Source: SHVO01 sp050246995 (GTDB taxonomy: Bacteria > Pseudomonadota > Alphaproteobacteria > Rhodospirillales > Rhodospirillaceae). From it: a stretch of 64,000 bases of DNA. Shown piece after piece: positions 37,082-46,156 of this stretch (its first letter is position 1; each line of letters starts with the position of its first letter). The stretch is from assembly GCA_050246995.1 (NCBI GenBank), contig JBFWVA010000002.1:1-64000 (forward strand), in the 5' to 3' direction. Position numbers and translations under genes: made by a program. The notes beneath the pieces were generated by a model that did not search any database, was not told the origin of the DNA, and saw nothing but the letters and a program-made list of their open reading frames with translations.

Positions 37082-37225
37082 TTCACCGCCACTCGTTCGA
37101 AGTCGCCAAGTTCCACGAGGTGACCACCGCCCCGGGTGCGGGCCAGAATGGCCCGGCCCGGGGTTTCTACTTGTATTGCGCGGCGCGCGCCGACACTCTT
37201 GCCTCTCCCCATACGGAGACCCGAC

Positions 37226-37567
37226 GTGTCGCTGACGATCTATCACAATCCCCGCTGTTCGAAATCGCGCGAAACCCTCGTGCTCCTGGAAAGCAGGGGC
37301 CTCTCACCGCGCGTCGTCGAATACCTGAAGACGCCGCCCAGCCAAGCTGAGATCAAACGGATTCTGAAAGCGCTTGGCGTGCCGCCAACCGCGATCGTGC
37401 GTAAGAAGGAAGCGGCCGAAGCGAAGATCGATGCGGAAGCGATGAAAGAATCCGAGCTTATCGCCGCAATGGTTGCTCACCCGGAAATTATAGAGCGCCC
37501 TATCGTCGTGAACGGCGAAAAGGCGGCCATGGGAAGGCCGCCGGAAAGCGTGCTCAACATATTATAG
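37226..37567 (+). CDS. arsenate reductase (glutaredoxin type) family, ArsC
   Basis: 113-aa thioredoxin-fold protein with catalytic Cys11 in IYHNPRCSKSRETL and the family C-terminal ERPIVVNGEKAAMGRPPESV. The GTG start at 37226 is supported by GGAG seven bases upstream and by the family opening. No arsR or arsenite efflux gene is adjacent, so an ArsC-like reductase of general (YfgD-like) function is equally possible. Confidence 0.9.
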   Translation: MSLTIYHNPRCSKSRETLVLLESRGLSPRVVEYLKTPPSQAEIKRILKALGVPPTAIVRKKEAAEAKIDAEAMKESELIAAMVAHPEIIERPIVVNGEKAAMGRPPESVLNIL

Positions 37568-37596
37568 AAACAGGGCGGCCAAGCGCCGCCCTGTTT
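37568..37596. terminator. bidirectional terminator between arsC-like and PRC-barrel genes
   Basis: Perfect 12-base stem AAACAGGGCGGC / GCCGCCCTGTTT with a five-base loop, lying between two convergent stops. Both strands end in TTT. Confidence 0.8.
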
Positions 37597-37615
37597 AAGC
37601 GTTCAGATTTGGAGA

Positions 37616-38053
37616 CTAGTGCGAACCGCTTTCGAAAACCGTTCCGCGGTGTTTCGGATCGGAATACTTATAGGCCTTCATGGCTTCAAGGTTCGCCTTG
37701 CTCAGGTTTGCGACGACCTTGCCGCCGTTGTTGGTGATCTGCAGGTCCTTCCAACCAAGCGCGACGTCCCGTTCACCCACGCCGAGAAAACCGCCGACGC
37801 CCACGATCACGCTCGTGACCTTGCCGTCGGTGCCGATGTTCACCGCTTCGACTTCGCCAATTCGATCGCCGGCGGCGTTTTCAACCGACTGGCCGATCAA
37901 TTTGCCAGCTTCCGCGCGGCCCATCGATGTGGTTGCCGCCGTTCCGGCCGTCGCGCTCGTGCCCGAGTTCGGCGTACCGGCCGCCATCGCAGGCGCCACA
38001 CCCAACATTGCCGCAACACTCAGGGCCGCAATTGAGTACTTGATCATCTTCAA
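37616..38053 (-). CDS. exported PRC-barrel domain protein
   Basis: 145-aa protein with a signal peptide (MKMIKYSIAALSVAAMLGVAPAMA), a low-complexity Thr/Ala/Gly linker (about 26-45) and a PRC-barrel domain (KLIGQSVENAAGDRIGEVE ... VIVGVGGFLGVGERDVAL). Periplasmic PRC-barrel proteins of this kind are common in alphaproteobacteria and of uncertain function, possibly in stress or envelope. Confidence 0.88.
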   Translation of the reverse strand: MKMIKYSIAALSVAAMLGVAPAMAAGTPNSGTSATAGTAATTSMGRAEAGKLIGQSVENAAGDRIGEVEAVNIGTDGKVTSVIVGVGGFLGVGERDVALGWKDLQITNNGGKVVANLSKANLEAMKAYKYSDPKHRGTVFESGSH

Positions 38054-38164
38054 CCTCCTAACCGCATTTTTTGAATCGCCGCTCTTTTGACCGTGCGGCG
38101 AGTGCAGAACGGAGCGAGGATGAGGTTGTTCCTGCGCGAACCCCCGAGGTCCGCTGCGTGCGTA

Positions 38165-39226
38165 TTAAAGGTCGAGCTTCGCGTTTTTGATCAGCTCAAC
38201 GTTGTCTTCAATCGTGTAGAGATTGTGATAGACCGTGTCCTTGAAGAAATTGTAGCGCTGCTCCCACGTGGAATCGCGGCGCTTGCCTTTCGCATCCCAG
38301 AACCGCCGGCGCCACTCGTTGATCTTGATCTGCCAGAAGCACACGATCATGCCGATTGCGCGATAATGGATTTCGACACTCTCGCGCATGGTCTTGAACT
38401 TCTCGGGCGTGATCTCGTCGAAAAACTTCTCGACCTTGTGAAACTGGTCGAAATAACCGTTGAGAGTCAGGATCGTTTGCCGTCCGGCGTTCAAGGCTTC
38501 CTGCGTTTCTTCCTTCATGCCCGGAAACCGCATCATCAACGTGTCCTGCTCGTGCAGCTTCTTGGTATCGGCGAGAAGTTCGCGCAGATCGGCAAGAAGA
38601 CTGTCATAGACCCGCTGATAGTAGGATATGGCCAGGATAATTTCGCTGAGCTTGGAAATGTAGACGACGATTTCGGTAGGCTCGATCCTCAGGCGCGATG
38701 CGATGTCGATGAGATTCTTGAGCACAGCGCCGCGATTGGCTCCATCGAGAATGCTTGAAAGCGACGAGCGCCCGGTTACCTTGACGTCGGTCCCCTCGAG
38801 AATCACCTTAAGCAGCCCGCGCGAATAGTTGTTCATATAGCTCTGCAGACGTTCCTGCTCCTTCGGCGGAAGCTTAATCTGCTCGAGTTCCTCGTCCGTG
38901 AGATGATCGTTGAGCGCGGCGCGTACCGAGTACACGTCGAAGCTGCGAGCGCTCATCAACGAGAGCAGGCGCTTTTGATCGTGAGCGCTCAGGCTGATTT
39001 CGCGGATAACCTCGGAGGCGGTCCGCACGCCGATGCCAACGCCGTCGGCGTTGAACATATCAACGACCGGCTTCAAATCGTGCAAGAGCACGATCTTGGA
39101 TTTGCTCAGCGTTTTGCTGTCGAAAATCTGCCACTTATCGAGCGGCATTTCGAAAAAGATGTCGATGGGGTCGGTCTTGGCCGCCATAAGGAATGCGCGC
39201 TCGATCACCGCTATCGGATTTGTCAC
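38165..39226 (-). CDS. hypothetical 353-aa helical protein
   Basis: Not recognised. No signal peptide and no membrane segments; the composition is charged and mainly alpha-helical. The N-terminal half contains LSLSAHDQKRLLSLMSARSFDVYSV-like helical text, the C-terminal half is rich in Tyr, Trp and basic residues (INEWRRRFWDAKGKRRD). No P-loop, HTH or catalytic motif is apparent. It stands alone between the PRC-barrel gene and the divergent GGDEF gene. Confidence 0.8.
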   Translation of the reverse strand: MTNPIAVIERAFLMAAKTDPIDIFFEMPLDKWQIFDSKTLSKSKIVLLHDLKPVVDMFNADGVGIGVRTASEVIREISLSAHDQKRLLSLMSARSFDVYSVRAALNDHLTDEELEQIKLPPKEQERLQSYMNNYSRGLLKVILEGTDVKVTGRSSLSSILDGANRGAVLKNLIDIASRLRIEPTEIVVYISKLSEIILAISYYQRVYDSLLADLRELLADTKKLHEQDTLMMRFPGMKEETQEALNAGRQTILTLNGYFDQFHKVEKFFDEITPEKFKTMRESVEIHYRAIGMIVCFWQIKINEWRRRFWDAKGKRRDSTWEQRYNFFKDTVYHNLYTIEDNVELIKNAKLDL

Positions 39227-39393
39227 ATCATTTTCCGAATCGGGGCTTTAGATCAAACCTTTAAACGCCCTTTTGGAAAGATTGAGGCGCCCGACTGGGG
39301 GATATTGACGGGGTGGTGACTGCGGGCCACTGTTGCCCGTGGGCGAAATCAGGGGCGCTTTCGTAAGAAAGGATCGCCGGGGAACGCTGAGGC

Positions 39394-41088
39394 ATGACGG
39401 CCATCGCAAAATTCGGCGCCTCGACGGCAGCCAAGCACGATGCGCTCGTTCAGCGTCTCGCTAGCTTGAGCGCCGAGTTCGGCGAGAGTCTGGCCGCCAA
39501 AATTCACGAGGTCCGCCGGATTTGGGGTTTGATCCCAACCGCGCCTTCGGCGGAGGAAGCCCGCTCCGCCTTGGTCAAAATCCACGACATTGTTCACACA
39601 CTGGCGGGCGCGGGCAAAAGCTTCGGGTTCCCTCGCATCAGCACCGCGGCGGCCCCGCTCGACGGACTGTTCAGATTGGTTTCGGAACAGGCCGGCGGCG
39701 GACTCCCGAAAAGTCTGTCTCTCGAGGAAATCGCCCAGGTCGAGATGTTGATCCAGGCGCTCGAGGACGCCGCCGCCGCCCCCGGAGAAGCCATCGATCT
39801 CGAGGACATGGGCGATGCTCCGACAGCTGGCGAGACCCAACCCCGCTCCACTTATGTATTGGTGCTGGCGGGTCCTTCGGAAACCGACGCCGCTTCCTTA
39901 CGTGACGCGGTGGAAGGCTACGGCTACCGCGTGAAAATCCTCAGAAGCGTGGATGACATGCCCGCGGAACTGGCGCGCGGCGAGCGCGGGATCGTGCTCG
40001 CCGACGTATCGACCGGAGATCAGCACTTAGGACTTTTGCGGCACAACATGTCGCTCGCGCACCTTCCGCTCATTCTTTGTTCCAGCCAGACCGGTTTCGC
40101 GGAACGGCTTGGCGCTGTGCGGCACGGCGCGGCGGCTTTCGTCGCAAAACCTTTCGAACCCGAGCAGCTGATCGAACGCATCGCCGCACTGGAAGAAAAC
40201 GATTACGACCGCCCTTACCGTGTCGTGATCGCGGAAGACGACGGGCCTCTGTCTTCATTCTATCAAGCGACTCTCGAGCATGCCGGGATGGAAACGCGCG
40301 TCATCCGCAGACCCTCGAAGCTGCTCGACACGCTTTCCGGCTTCGATCCCGACCTCATTCTCATGGATCTTTACATGCCGGAATGTACGGGCCTCGATCT
40401 CGCGCAGATCGTACGGCAGTTCCCGGCCTACACCACCATTCCCATTCTTTTCCTGTCCACGGAATCGCGGCTCGACCTCCAACTGCGGGCGCGGCACCTC
40501 GGCGCCGACGATTTTTTACCGAAGCCTCTGCAGCCCGGCCAACTTATTTCCGCGGTGATCAGCCGCGCGAACCGCTACCGCGAGCTGAAGAAACTGACCG
40601 ATCGCGACAGCCTGACGGGACTGCTCAACCACGCCAATATTCTTCGCAATCTGGAACGCGAGCTCAGCGTCGCGAGCCGTACACAAAGCCCCGTTTCCTT
40701 CGCCATGATCGATATCGATCACTTCAAGGTCGTCAATGATACCTACGGGCATGTGATCGGAGACCAGGTCATTTTGCGCGTGACGCATCTTGTGCGCAAT
40801 CGCCTGCGCCGCGTCGATTACGTTGGACGCTACGGCGGCGAGGAATTCGCGGTCGTCATGCCGAATACCGACGCCGTCGCCGCCAAGGAAGTCATGGATA
40901 AATTGCGCGAAGCCGCGCAGGAACTTGAACATGAGTCCGATCGGGGACCGTTCCACGTGACGTTTAGTTGTGGCATCGGAACCTATCCGGCCTTCAAAAC
41001 GGTTCTGGATATGACGCAAGCCGCCGACGACGCGCTATATCGCGCCAAACGCGGCGGCAGGAATCAAGTCGTCATTGGCGAAGTCTAG
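39394..41088 (+). CDS. Hpt-REC-REC-GGDEF diguanylate cyclase (PleD-like)
   Basis: 564-aa signalling protein. It has an N-terminal Hpt-like domain (about 15-120, His in DIVHTLAGAGKSFG), a first receiver (about 150-265, IVLADVS and AKPF), and a second receiver (about 275-390, LILMDLYMPE and LPKPL). The GGDEF domain (about 400-564) has an active-site YGGEEF and an RRVD inhibitory site five residues before it. The REC-REC-GGDEF order is that of PleD, a c-di-GMP synthase in cell-cycle control; the added Hpt is unusual. The start at 39394 is the first ATG of the frame. Confidence 0.9.
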   Translation: MTAIAKFGASTAAKHDALVQRLASLSAEFGESLAAKIHEVRRIWGLIPTAPSAEEARSALVKIHDIVHTLAGAGKSFGFPRISTAAAPLDGLFRLVSEQAGGGLPKSLSLEEIAQVEMLIQALEDAAAAPGEAIDLEDMGDAPTAGETQPRSTYVLVLAGPSETDAASLRDAVEGYGYRVKILRSVDDMPAELARGERGIVLADVSTGDQHLGLLRHNMSLAHLPLILCSSQTGFAERLGAVRHGAAAFVAKPFEPEQLIERIAALEENDYDRPYRVVIAEDDGPLSSFYQATLEHAGMETRVIRRPSKLLDTLSGFDPDLILMDLYMPECTGLDLAQIVRQFPAYTTIPILFLSTESRLDLQLRARHLGADDFLPKPLQPGQLISAVISRANRYRELKKLTDRDSLTGLLNHANILRNLERELSVASRTQSPVSFAMIDIDHFKVVNDTYGHVIGDQVILRVTHLVRNRLRRVDYVGRYGGEEFAVVMPNTDAVAAKEVMDKLREAAQELEHESDRGPFHVTFSCGIGTYPAFKTVLDMTQAADDALYRAKRGGRNQVVIGEV

Positions 41089-41110
41089 GCGGACCTGCTA
41101 CCCCTTACGC

Positions 41111-41725
41111 ATGAGCGAACCGGCACCGCCCGCGAATATCGACATCATCGAAAAACGCACCGTCTTCCAGGGCTATTTTCGCGTCGACGCCTATACGCTG
41201 CGTCACGCCTTGTTCGACGGCGGCTGGAGCGGCCCGATGAGCCGTGAGGTCTTTGAGCGCGGCCACGCCGCCGCCTTGCTCCCTTACGATCCGGTGCTGC
41301 GGAAATTTGTTCTGTGCGAACAATTCAGGGTCGGCGCCTATGCCGGGGGAATGGATCCCTGGCAATTGGAAGTCGTGGCCGGAATTATCGAAGAGGGCGA
41401 AGCGCCCGAGGCCGTCGTGCGCCGTGAAACCGAGGAGGAAGCCGGACGGACGGTGCTCGATCTCTGGCCGGTCCAGCGTTACCTCGCGAGTCCGGGCGGC
41501 ACATCGGAAACGATTTACCTCTATCTCGGACGCATCTCCGCCGAAGGCGCGGGCGGCATTTTTGGCCTGCCCAGCGAGAATGAGCACATCCGGGTCAAAA
41601 TCGTCGATGAGCACGAATTGAAAAACCTGATGGATCGTGGGGCGCTGACCAACGCGGCCACCTTGATCATGGCGCAGTGGTTTTTCCTCAATCGCGATCG
41701 CGTCCTGGCGAAGTGGAAGGCATAG
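41111..41725 (+). CDS. Nudix hydrolase, ADP-ribose pyrophosphatase type
   Basis: 204-aa NudF-like enzyme. The Nudix box G-x5-E-x7-RE-x2-EE-x-G is present as GIIEEGEAPEAVVRRETEEEAG, preceded by the ADPRase-type EQFRVGAY block and followed by YLASPGGTSETIYLYLG. It probably hydrolyses ADP-ribose or related sugar nucleotides. The start at 41111 begins the recognisable domain. The next gene starts two bases after its stop. Confidence 0.9.
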   Translation: MSEPAPPANIDIIEKRTVFQGYFRVDAYTLRHALFDGGWSGPMSREVFERGHAAALLPYDPVLRKFVLCEQFRVGAYAGGMDPWQLEVVAGIIEEGEAPEAVVRRETEEEAGRTVLDLWPVQRYLASPGGTSETIYLYLGRISAEGAGGIFGLPSENEHIRVKIVDEHELKNLMDRGALTNAATLIMAQWFFLNRDRVLAKWKA

Positions 41726-41727
41726 AA

Positions 41728-42585
41728 ATGAGCGACAAGACCCCCGCACTGGTGGAAACCCAGTGGCTCGCGGACCACGCGAATGATCCCGGCGTCCGCA
41801 TCGTGGACGTCAGTTACTTCGTACCCGGCGGCGTTGAACCGGCGCGCAAACAGTATATGGAAGGCCACATTCCAGGGGCGATCTTCTTCGACATCAACGA
41901 TGTCGCGGAACCCGGCGGGCCGAAGGAACACACGTTCCCGAGCGCCGGCGTGTTTGCCCGCAAGGTGGGAGCCCTCGGGATCGGCAACGATCATCATGTG
42001 ATCGCATACGATCACCTGGGCGGAACCTGCGCGGCCGCGCGCGTATGGTTCATGTTTCGCGCCTTCGGCCATCAGCGCGTTTCCGTTTTGAACGGCGGAC
42101 GCACCAAGTGGGCCGCGGAAGGCCGGCCCATGAGCCAGGACCTATCGAATTTTCCACCGGCGGATTTCCACGTCAGCGCCGCGCCCTCCGTACGGTTCAA
42201 GAAAGAGATGCGCGCGAATATAGAGGCCCGCGCTTACCAAGTTCTCGACGCGCGCGGGCAAGGCCGCTTTGAGGGCACCGAGCCGGAACCGCGCCCGGGG
42301 CTGCGTTCGGGGCACATTCCCGGCAGCCGGAATCTTCCATTCATGCAACTGATCGATGCCGACACGAAGATGTGGAGAGATCCGGACTTTATCCGGGAGC
42401 GCTTCGCCGCCGCCGGCGTTGATCTGGCTGCGCCGCTGACAACCACGTGCGGCTCGGGCGTCTCGGCCTGTGCTCTCGCGCTCGGCGCTCATCTCGTGGG
42501 GAAAGACGACGTCGCGATCTATGATGGAAGCTGGCTCGACTGGGGAAGCGATCAGGACGTGCCTGTCGTGACCGGGCCGGCGTAG
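41728..42585 (+). CDS. thiosulfate/3-mercaptopyruvate sulfurtransferase
   Basis: 285-aa protein with two rhodanese domains. The active-site loop of the second is CGSGVSACAL, matching mercaptopyruvate-type (CGSGV[ST]) enzymes; the first domain is inactive, as is normal. It transfers sulfane sulfur to thiols or cyanide. Probably cotranscribed with the Nudix gene. It ends tail-to-tail with the minus-strand Mpo1-like gene. Confidence 0.92.
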   Translation: MSDKTPALVETQWLADHANDPGVRIVDVSYFVPGGVEPARKQYMEGHIPGAIFFDINDVAEPGGPKEHTFPSAGVFARKVGALGIGNDHHVIAYDHLGGTCAAARVWFMFRAFGHQRVSVLNGGRTKWAAEGRPMSQDLSNFPPADFHVSAAPSVRFKKEMRANIEARAYQVLDARGQGRFEGTEPEPRPGLRSGHIPGSRNLPFMQLIDADTKMWRDPDFIRERFAAAGVDLAAPLTTTCGSGVSACALALGAHLVGKDDVAIYDGSWLDWGSDQDVPVVTGPA

Positions 42586-43098
42586 CTACGTCCGCGCGTA
42601 TTTCTGGGCGCGAACCTGCAGGATATCCGCGAGGCGCCGCTGCAGTCCGGCGGCGAACATCGCTTCGGCGACGAGAAAAGCCGGCGCCATGAACAGCTGC
42701 AGGATGTTGGAGAGGAAGGCCGGCTTACGGCCTTCAAAAATATGGCCCACGAACTGAATGACCCATCCGGCGGCAAAGCACCCAATGGCTAAAGTCCATC
42801 GCGGGGTGGTGTCCATTGCCGCGGCGCCTGCCGCAAGAAGGTAGATCGGGACGCAAGCGACCAACGACAGAACGCCGACAAGCGGCACCGCCACGAGATA
42901 AGACCCAAGTAAAATACCGAGCAGCACGGTGGCCGCCGAGAGCGGTCCGCCCATGGGGATCTGGATCAGAACAATCAGAATCGAGAAAATGATGATCGGA
43001 ACGCCGACATAATGCGTAAGCTGGTTGCGCCTATTCGTGTGATAGGCGGCATACATCGCCAGTTGATCAAGGAACCAATCGCGAAAAGCTCGGATCAT
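42586..43098 (-). CDS. Mpo1-like (DUF962) membrane protein
   Basis: 170-aa protein with four hydrophobic segments and the DUF962/YGL010w signature: YAAYHTNRRNQLTHYVGVPIIIF and WVIQFVGHIFEGRKPAFL with conserved histidines. The yeast homologue Mpo1 is an Fe2+-dependent dioxygenase of 2-hydroxy fatty acids; the bacterial substrate is unknown. Confidence 0.88.
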   Translation of the reverse strand: MIRAFRDWFLDQLAMYAAYHTNRRNQLTHYVGVPIIIFSILIVLIQIPMGGPLSAATVLLGILLGSYLVAVPLVGVLSLVACVPIYLLAAGAAAMDTTPRWTLAIGCFAAGWVIQFVGHIFEGRKPAFLSNILQLFMAPAFLVAEAMFAAGLQRRLADILQVRAQKYART

Positions 43099-43155
43099 CG
43101 GGCTCCTGCTCCACGTTTATCGCCTTCATGTTAGCGCACCTGCGGCCAGACAACT

Positions 43156-44157
43156 ATGAGCAATAACCCTCGGCAACTCGGCCATGTCGCGTGCGCGCTG
43201 CCGCCGTTTTATCCGCGTTTTCCGTGGCTGGGCGGCGATTTACAGACGCTGCGCAACACCCTCCATTTCACGCCGCCGGATCTCTCGGCCTACCCTTTCC
43301 GCATCCTCCGGCTGGCGCTGCACGACGGGAGCGGCGACGAACTCATCGCATCGCTCAACCTGCCGTCCGAAGATCGCAAGAAACCCTTGGTGATCCTTAT
43401 CCACGGTCTGACCGGCTCCGAGATCAGCCGCAACATCCTCGCCAGCACGGCATACCATTTATCGCGCGGCCACCGGGTCCTGCGTTTGAATTTGCGTAAC
43501 GCAGGGCCGTCGCACGGCAAGTGCCGGCACTTCTATCATGCGGGACGTAGCCAGGATTTGCGTGACGCACTCGCCGCTCTTCCCCGCGAACTCACGGCCT
43601 ACGGCGTGTTCCTGGTCGGCGTGTCTCTCGGGGGGAACATGCTTTTGAAGGGCCTTTCCGAGCGCGATGGTCTCGAACGGGTCATCGGCGCCGCATCGGT
43701 ATGCGCCCCGATTGATCTGAAGGCCGCGCAAATGCGCATCATGGCGCCCCGCAACTTCGTCTATCAGCGGCATCTGCTCGGTTTCCTCGTACGCGACAGC
43801 CATTGCATCGTTGCGGGCACGCCGCTTGAGAACCGGCTGCGTGCATTGCGTAGCATTTATGATTTCGACGATCAGATCGTCGCGCCCTTGGGCGGATTCA
43901 CAAGCGCGGACGATTATTACGCCCGGAGTTCGGCGGCGCCGCGCCTGGAAACGATCGAAAAACCAACCTTGCTGATCGCCGCCGCGAACGATCCCTGGAT
44001 CCCCGTCGCGTCCTATACAAGCCGCGAATGGCCGGTCAATAAGCCCCTCACCGCGGTTGTCACGCCGGGTGGAGGCCATGTGGGCTTTCATGCTAAGGAC
44101 AGTAAAGTTCCGTGGCACGACCGTGCCATCGGTGCGTACATCGATTCACTGCGCTGA
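43156..44157 (+). CDS. YheT-type alpha/beta hydrolase
   Basis: 333-aa hydrolase of the YheT/ABHD1-3 group. Oxyanion block LVILIHGLTGSEISRNI, nucleophile Ser in VGVSLGGNMLLK, and an Asp and His late in the chain (NDPWIPV, TPGGGHVGF). The N-terminal PPFYPRFPWLGGDLQTLRNT matches the family. Likely a carboxylesterase or lipase. It precedes the polysaccharide genes by nine bases and may head that unit. Confidence 0.9.
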   Translation: MSNNPRQLGHVACALPPFYPRFPWLGGDLQTLRNTLHFTPPDLSAYPFRILRLALHDGSGDELIASLNLPSEDRKKPLVILIHGLTGSEISRNILASTAYHLSRGHRVLRLNLRNAGPSHGKCRHFYHAGRSQDLRDALAALPRELTAYGVFLVGVSLGGNMLLKGLSERDGLERVIGAASVCAPIDLKAAQMRIMAPRNFVYQRHLLGFLVRDSHCIVAGTPLENRLRALRSIYDFDDQIVAPLGGFTSADDYYARSSAAPRLETIEKPTLLIAAANDPWIPVASYTSREWPVNKPLTAVVTPGGGHVGFHAKDSKVPWHDRAIGAYIDSLR

Positions 44158-44166
44158 TAGCCAATC

Positions 44167-45099
44167 ATGTCCCACGTGGACGTCGTCATCGTAAATTATC
44201 GTTCGGCGGCTTATACCGCCGCTTGTGTCGGCGCGGTCCACCAGGTCGCGCGCGGCGATGGCGTTTCCGTCACCGTTATCGTGGTGAACAACAGCGATCC
44301 AGCCGCCGAGCTCGAGGCGCAGGTCGGCGCGCGCGGTACGGCCGACTTTGTCCACAACGCCGCGAACCTTGGGTTTGGCGCGGCCTGCAACATCGGTGCC
44401 GCGCGCGGCAACGCCCCGCTCATCTTATTCCTCAATCCCGACGCCGTCCTGAAACCGGGATATTTCCATACCGTCGCCGCCTTCATGAACGATCCCGCGA
44501 ACGACAAAGTCGGCATCCTCGGACCGGCCATCGAACGGGAAGACGGCATGGTCAGCGAAACCAGTTCGGCCCTTCCCAGCTTCGCGACCCTCATGACGCG
44601 CACCATCGGACTCTCGCGCGGCTTTCTGCCCGCCGCCGCGCACGCGCACAGCGGCGCCGTTGGACAGGTTATGGGAGCCGTTCTTCTGATACGGCGGCCC
44701 GTTTTCCAGGATCTGGCGGGTTTCGATCCGCGTTTCTTTCTGTACTACGAGGACGTCGATTTGTGCGCGCGCGCCGCGTACAAAGGCGTGGCGACATATT
44801 ATTTATCCACCGCGCGCGCCACGCACATCGGCCGCGTCTCGAGCTCTCAAGATACCGGAATGGCCCTCGCGCTGTTTTTGCGCAGCCGCTTTACCTATGC
44901 CCGCTTGCATTTTGGCGTGGCCGCGCAAACGCTGCTGATCTTGACGAGCTACCTCGCGGAATTGCCGCTGCGCTTGCTGCTCACGCTCTTCGGCGGGCGG
45001 AGCATTACCGGTTTGGCCGTGCTGCGGGCCTACCGCCTGCTCTCGATCCATCTCATCTCCGGTGCGAGCCTTGTGACTCTCGGCCGGCGCGAAAGGTGA
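44167..45099 (+). CDS. family 2 glycosyltransferase
   Basis: 310-aa GT-A enzyme similar to rhamnosyltransferases: VDVVIVNYRSAAYTAACV, NLGFGAACNIGA, the metal-site region FLNPDAVLKPGYF, and the catalytic YEDVDLCARA. A hydrophobic stretch near the C-terminus (about 255-280) may hold it at the inner membrane. First of three consecutive plus-strand genes for a surface polysaccharide. Confidence 0.92.
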   Translation: MSHVDVVIVNYRSAAYTAACVGAVHQVARGDGVSVTVIVVNNSDPAAELEAQVGARGTADFVHNAANLGFGAACNIGAARGNAPLILFLNPDAVLKPGYFHTVAAFMNDPANDKVGILGPAIEREDGMVSETSSALPSFATLMTRTIGLSRGFLPAAAHAHSGAVGQVMGAVLLIRRPVFQDLAGFDPRFFLYYEDVDLCARAAYKGVATYYLSTARATHIGRVSSSQDTGMALALFLRSRFTYARLHFGVAAQTLLILTSYLAELPLRLLLTLFGGRSITGLAVLRAYRLLSIHLISGASLVTLGRRER

Positions 45100-45103
45100 T
45101 GGA

Positions 45104-46156
45104 ATGACCGCGCGCTCGGTACTCGCATTAACTCGGTATGACCGCCTGGGCGCCAGCAGCCGCGTCCGTGTGCTGCAATACCTTCCCTATCTGGCGCGCC
45201 AAGGACTAAACGTCCGCGTTCATGCGCTCTTCAGCGACGCGGACCTGCGCCGTCTCTACCAGGAGGGGCGCAGATCCTTTCCGCGCCTCATGTCCGCGCT
45301 GGCGGGGCGTATGGCCGCCGTCATCGGCGGCCATCGCGGCGACGTTGTTTGGCTGCAGCAAGAACTGTTTCCATTCCTGCCGTACGCATTCGAGGCGGCG
45401 CTGCTCGCGGGTAAGAAACTCGTGGTCGACTTCGACGACGCGCAGCACCTTTATTACAAGGATCGGTTTTTCTGCGCGCATAAGATCGAAAACCTCATGC
45501 GCCGCGCACACGCCGTAACGGTCGGCAGTCCGATGATGGCGCAGGTTGCGCGCGAAGCGGGGGCGCGCAACGTCACGCTCGTGTTTAGCGCCGTCGACAC
45601 GGCCGCTTTCCCATCGCATTCACCGGCCCCGCAGCCCTTCACGGTGGGTTGGATCGGCACACCCATGACAGCCCACCAGTCCTTACATATCGTGCGCGAA
45701 CCGCTCGGGCGATTCCTGCGGGAAACCGGATCGAAGGCTATATTCATCGGCATGGATGAAAGCCAGTTCCCCGATCTTCCCGGAGAGCGTATCGCCTGGA
45801 GCGAAGCGGCCGAACAAGCCGCGCTGCCCCGGCTTTCGGTAGGCCTTTGCCCCTTGGAAGACAACCCGTGGACACGGGGAAAAAGCGGCTACAAGATCAT
45901 CCAGTATATGGCCGCCGGAAAACCCACGCTCACGTCCCCAGTCGGGATCGCCGCCGATATTGTAGAGGATGGCGTGACGGGCTTTCACTGCCAAACCGCG
46001 GACGATTGGTATCGGCGGTTGCTTCAACTGCATGACACTCCGTCCACCCTCGCCGCGCAGGGCGCGGAAAGCCGCCGCCGCGCGGAAACCAAGTACGACA
46101 CGGCCATCGCGGCCGCCGCGCTCCATCACATATTAGAGGAATGCTTGCGTGGATAA
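45104..46156 (+). CDS. glycosyltransferase, GT-B (GT4-like)
   Basis: 350-aa GT-B protein. N-terminal DRLGASSRVRVLQYLPYLARQG, KKLVVDFDDAQHLYY and TVGSPMMAQVA; the C-terminal donor domain has TVGWIGTPMTA and RGKSGYKIIQYMAAGKPTLTSPVGIAADIV. Part of the polysaccharide block; its last eight bases overlap the next gene's GTG start. Confidence 0.88.
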   Translation: MTARSVLALTRYDRLGASSRVRVLQYLPYLARQGLNVRVHALFSDADLRRLYQEGRRSFPRLMSALAGRMAAVIGGHRGDVVWLQQELFPFLPYAFEAALLAGKKLVVDFDDAQHLYYKDRFFCAHKIENLMRRAHAVTVGSPMMAQVAREAGARNVTLVFSAVDTAAFPSHSPAPQPFTVGWIGTPMTAHQSLHIVREPLGRFLRETGSKAIFIGMDESQFPDLPGERIAWSEAAEQAALPRLSVGLCPLEDNPWTRGKSGYKIIQYMAAGKPTLTSPVGIAADIVEDGVTGFHCQTADDWYRRLLQLHDTPSTLAAQGAESRRRAETKYDTAIAAAALHHILEECLRG

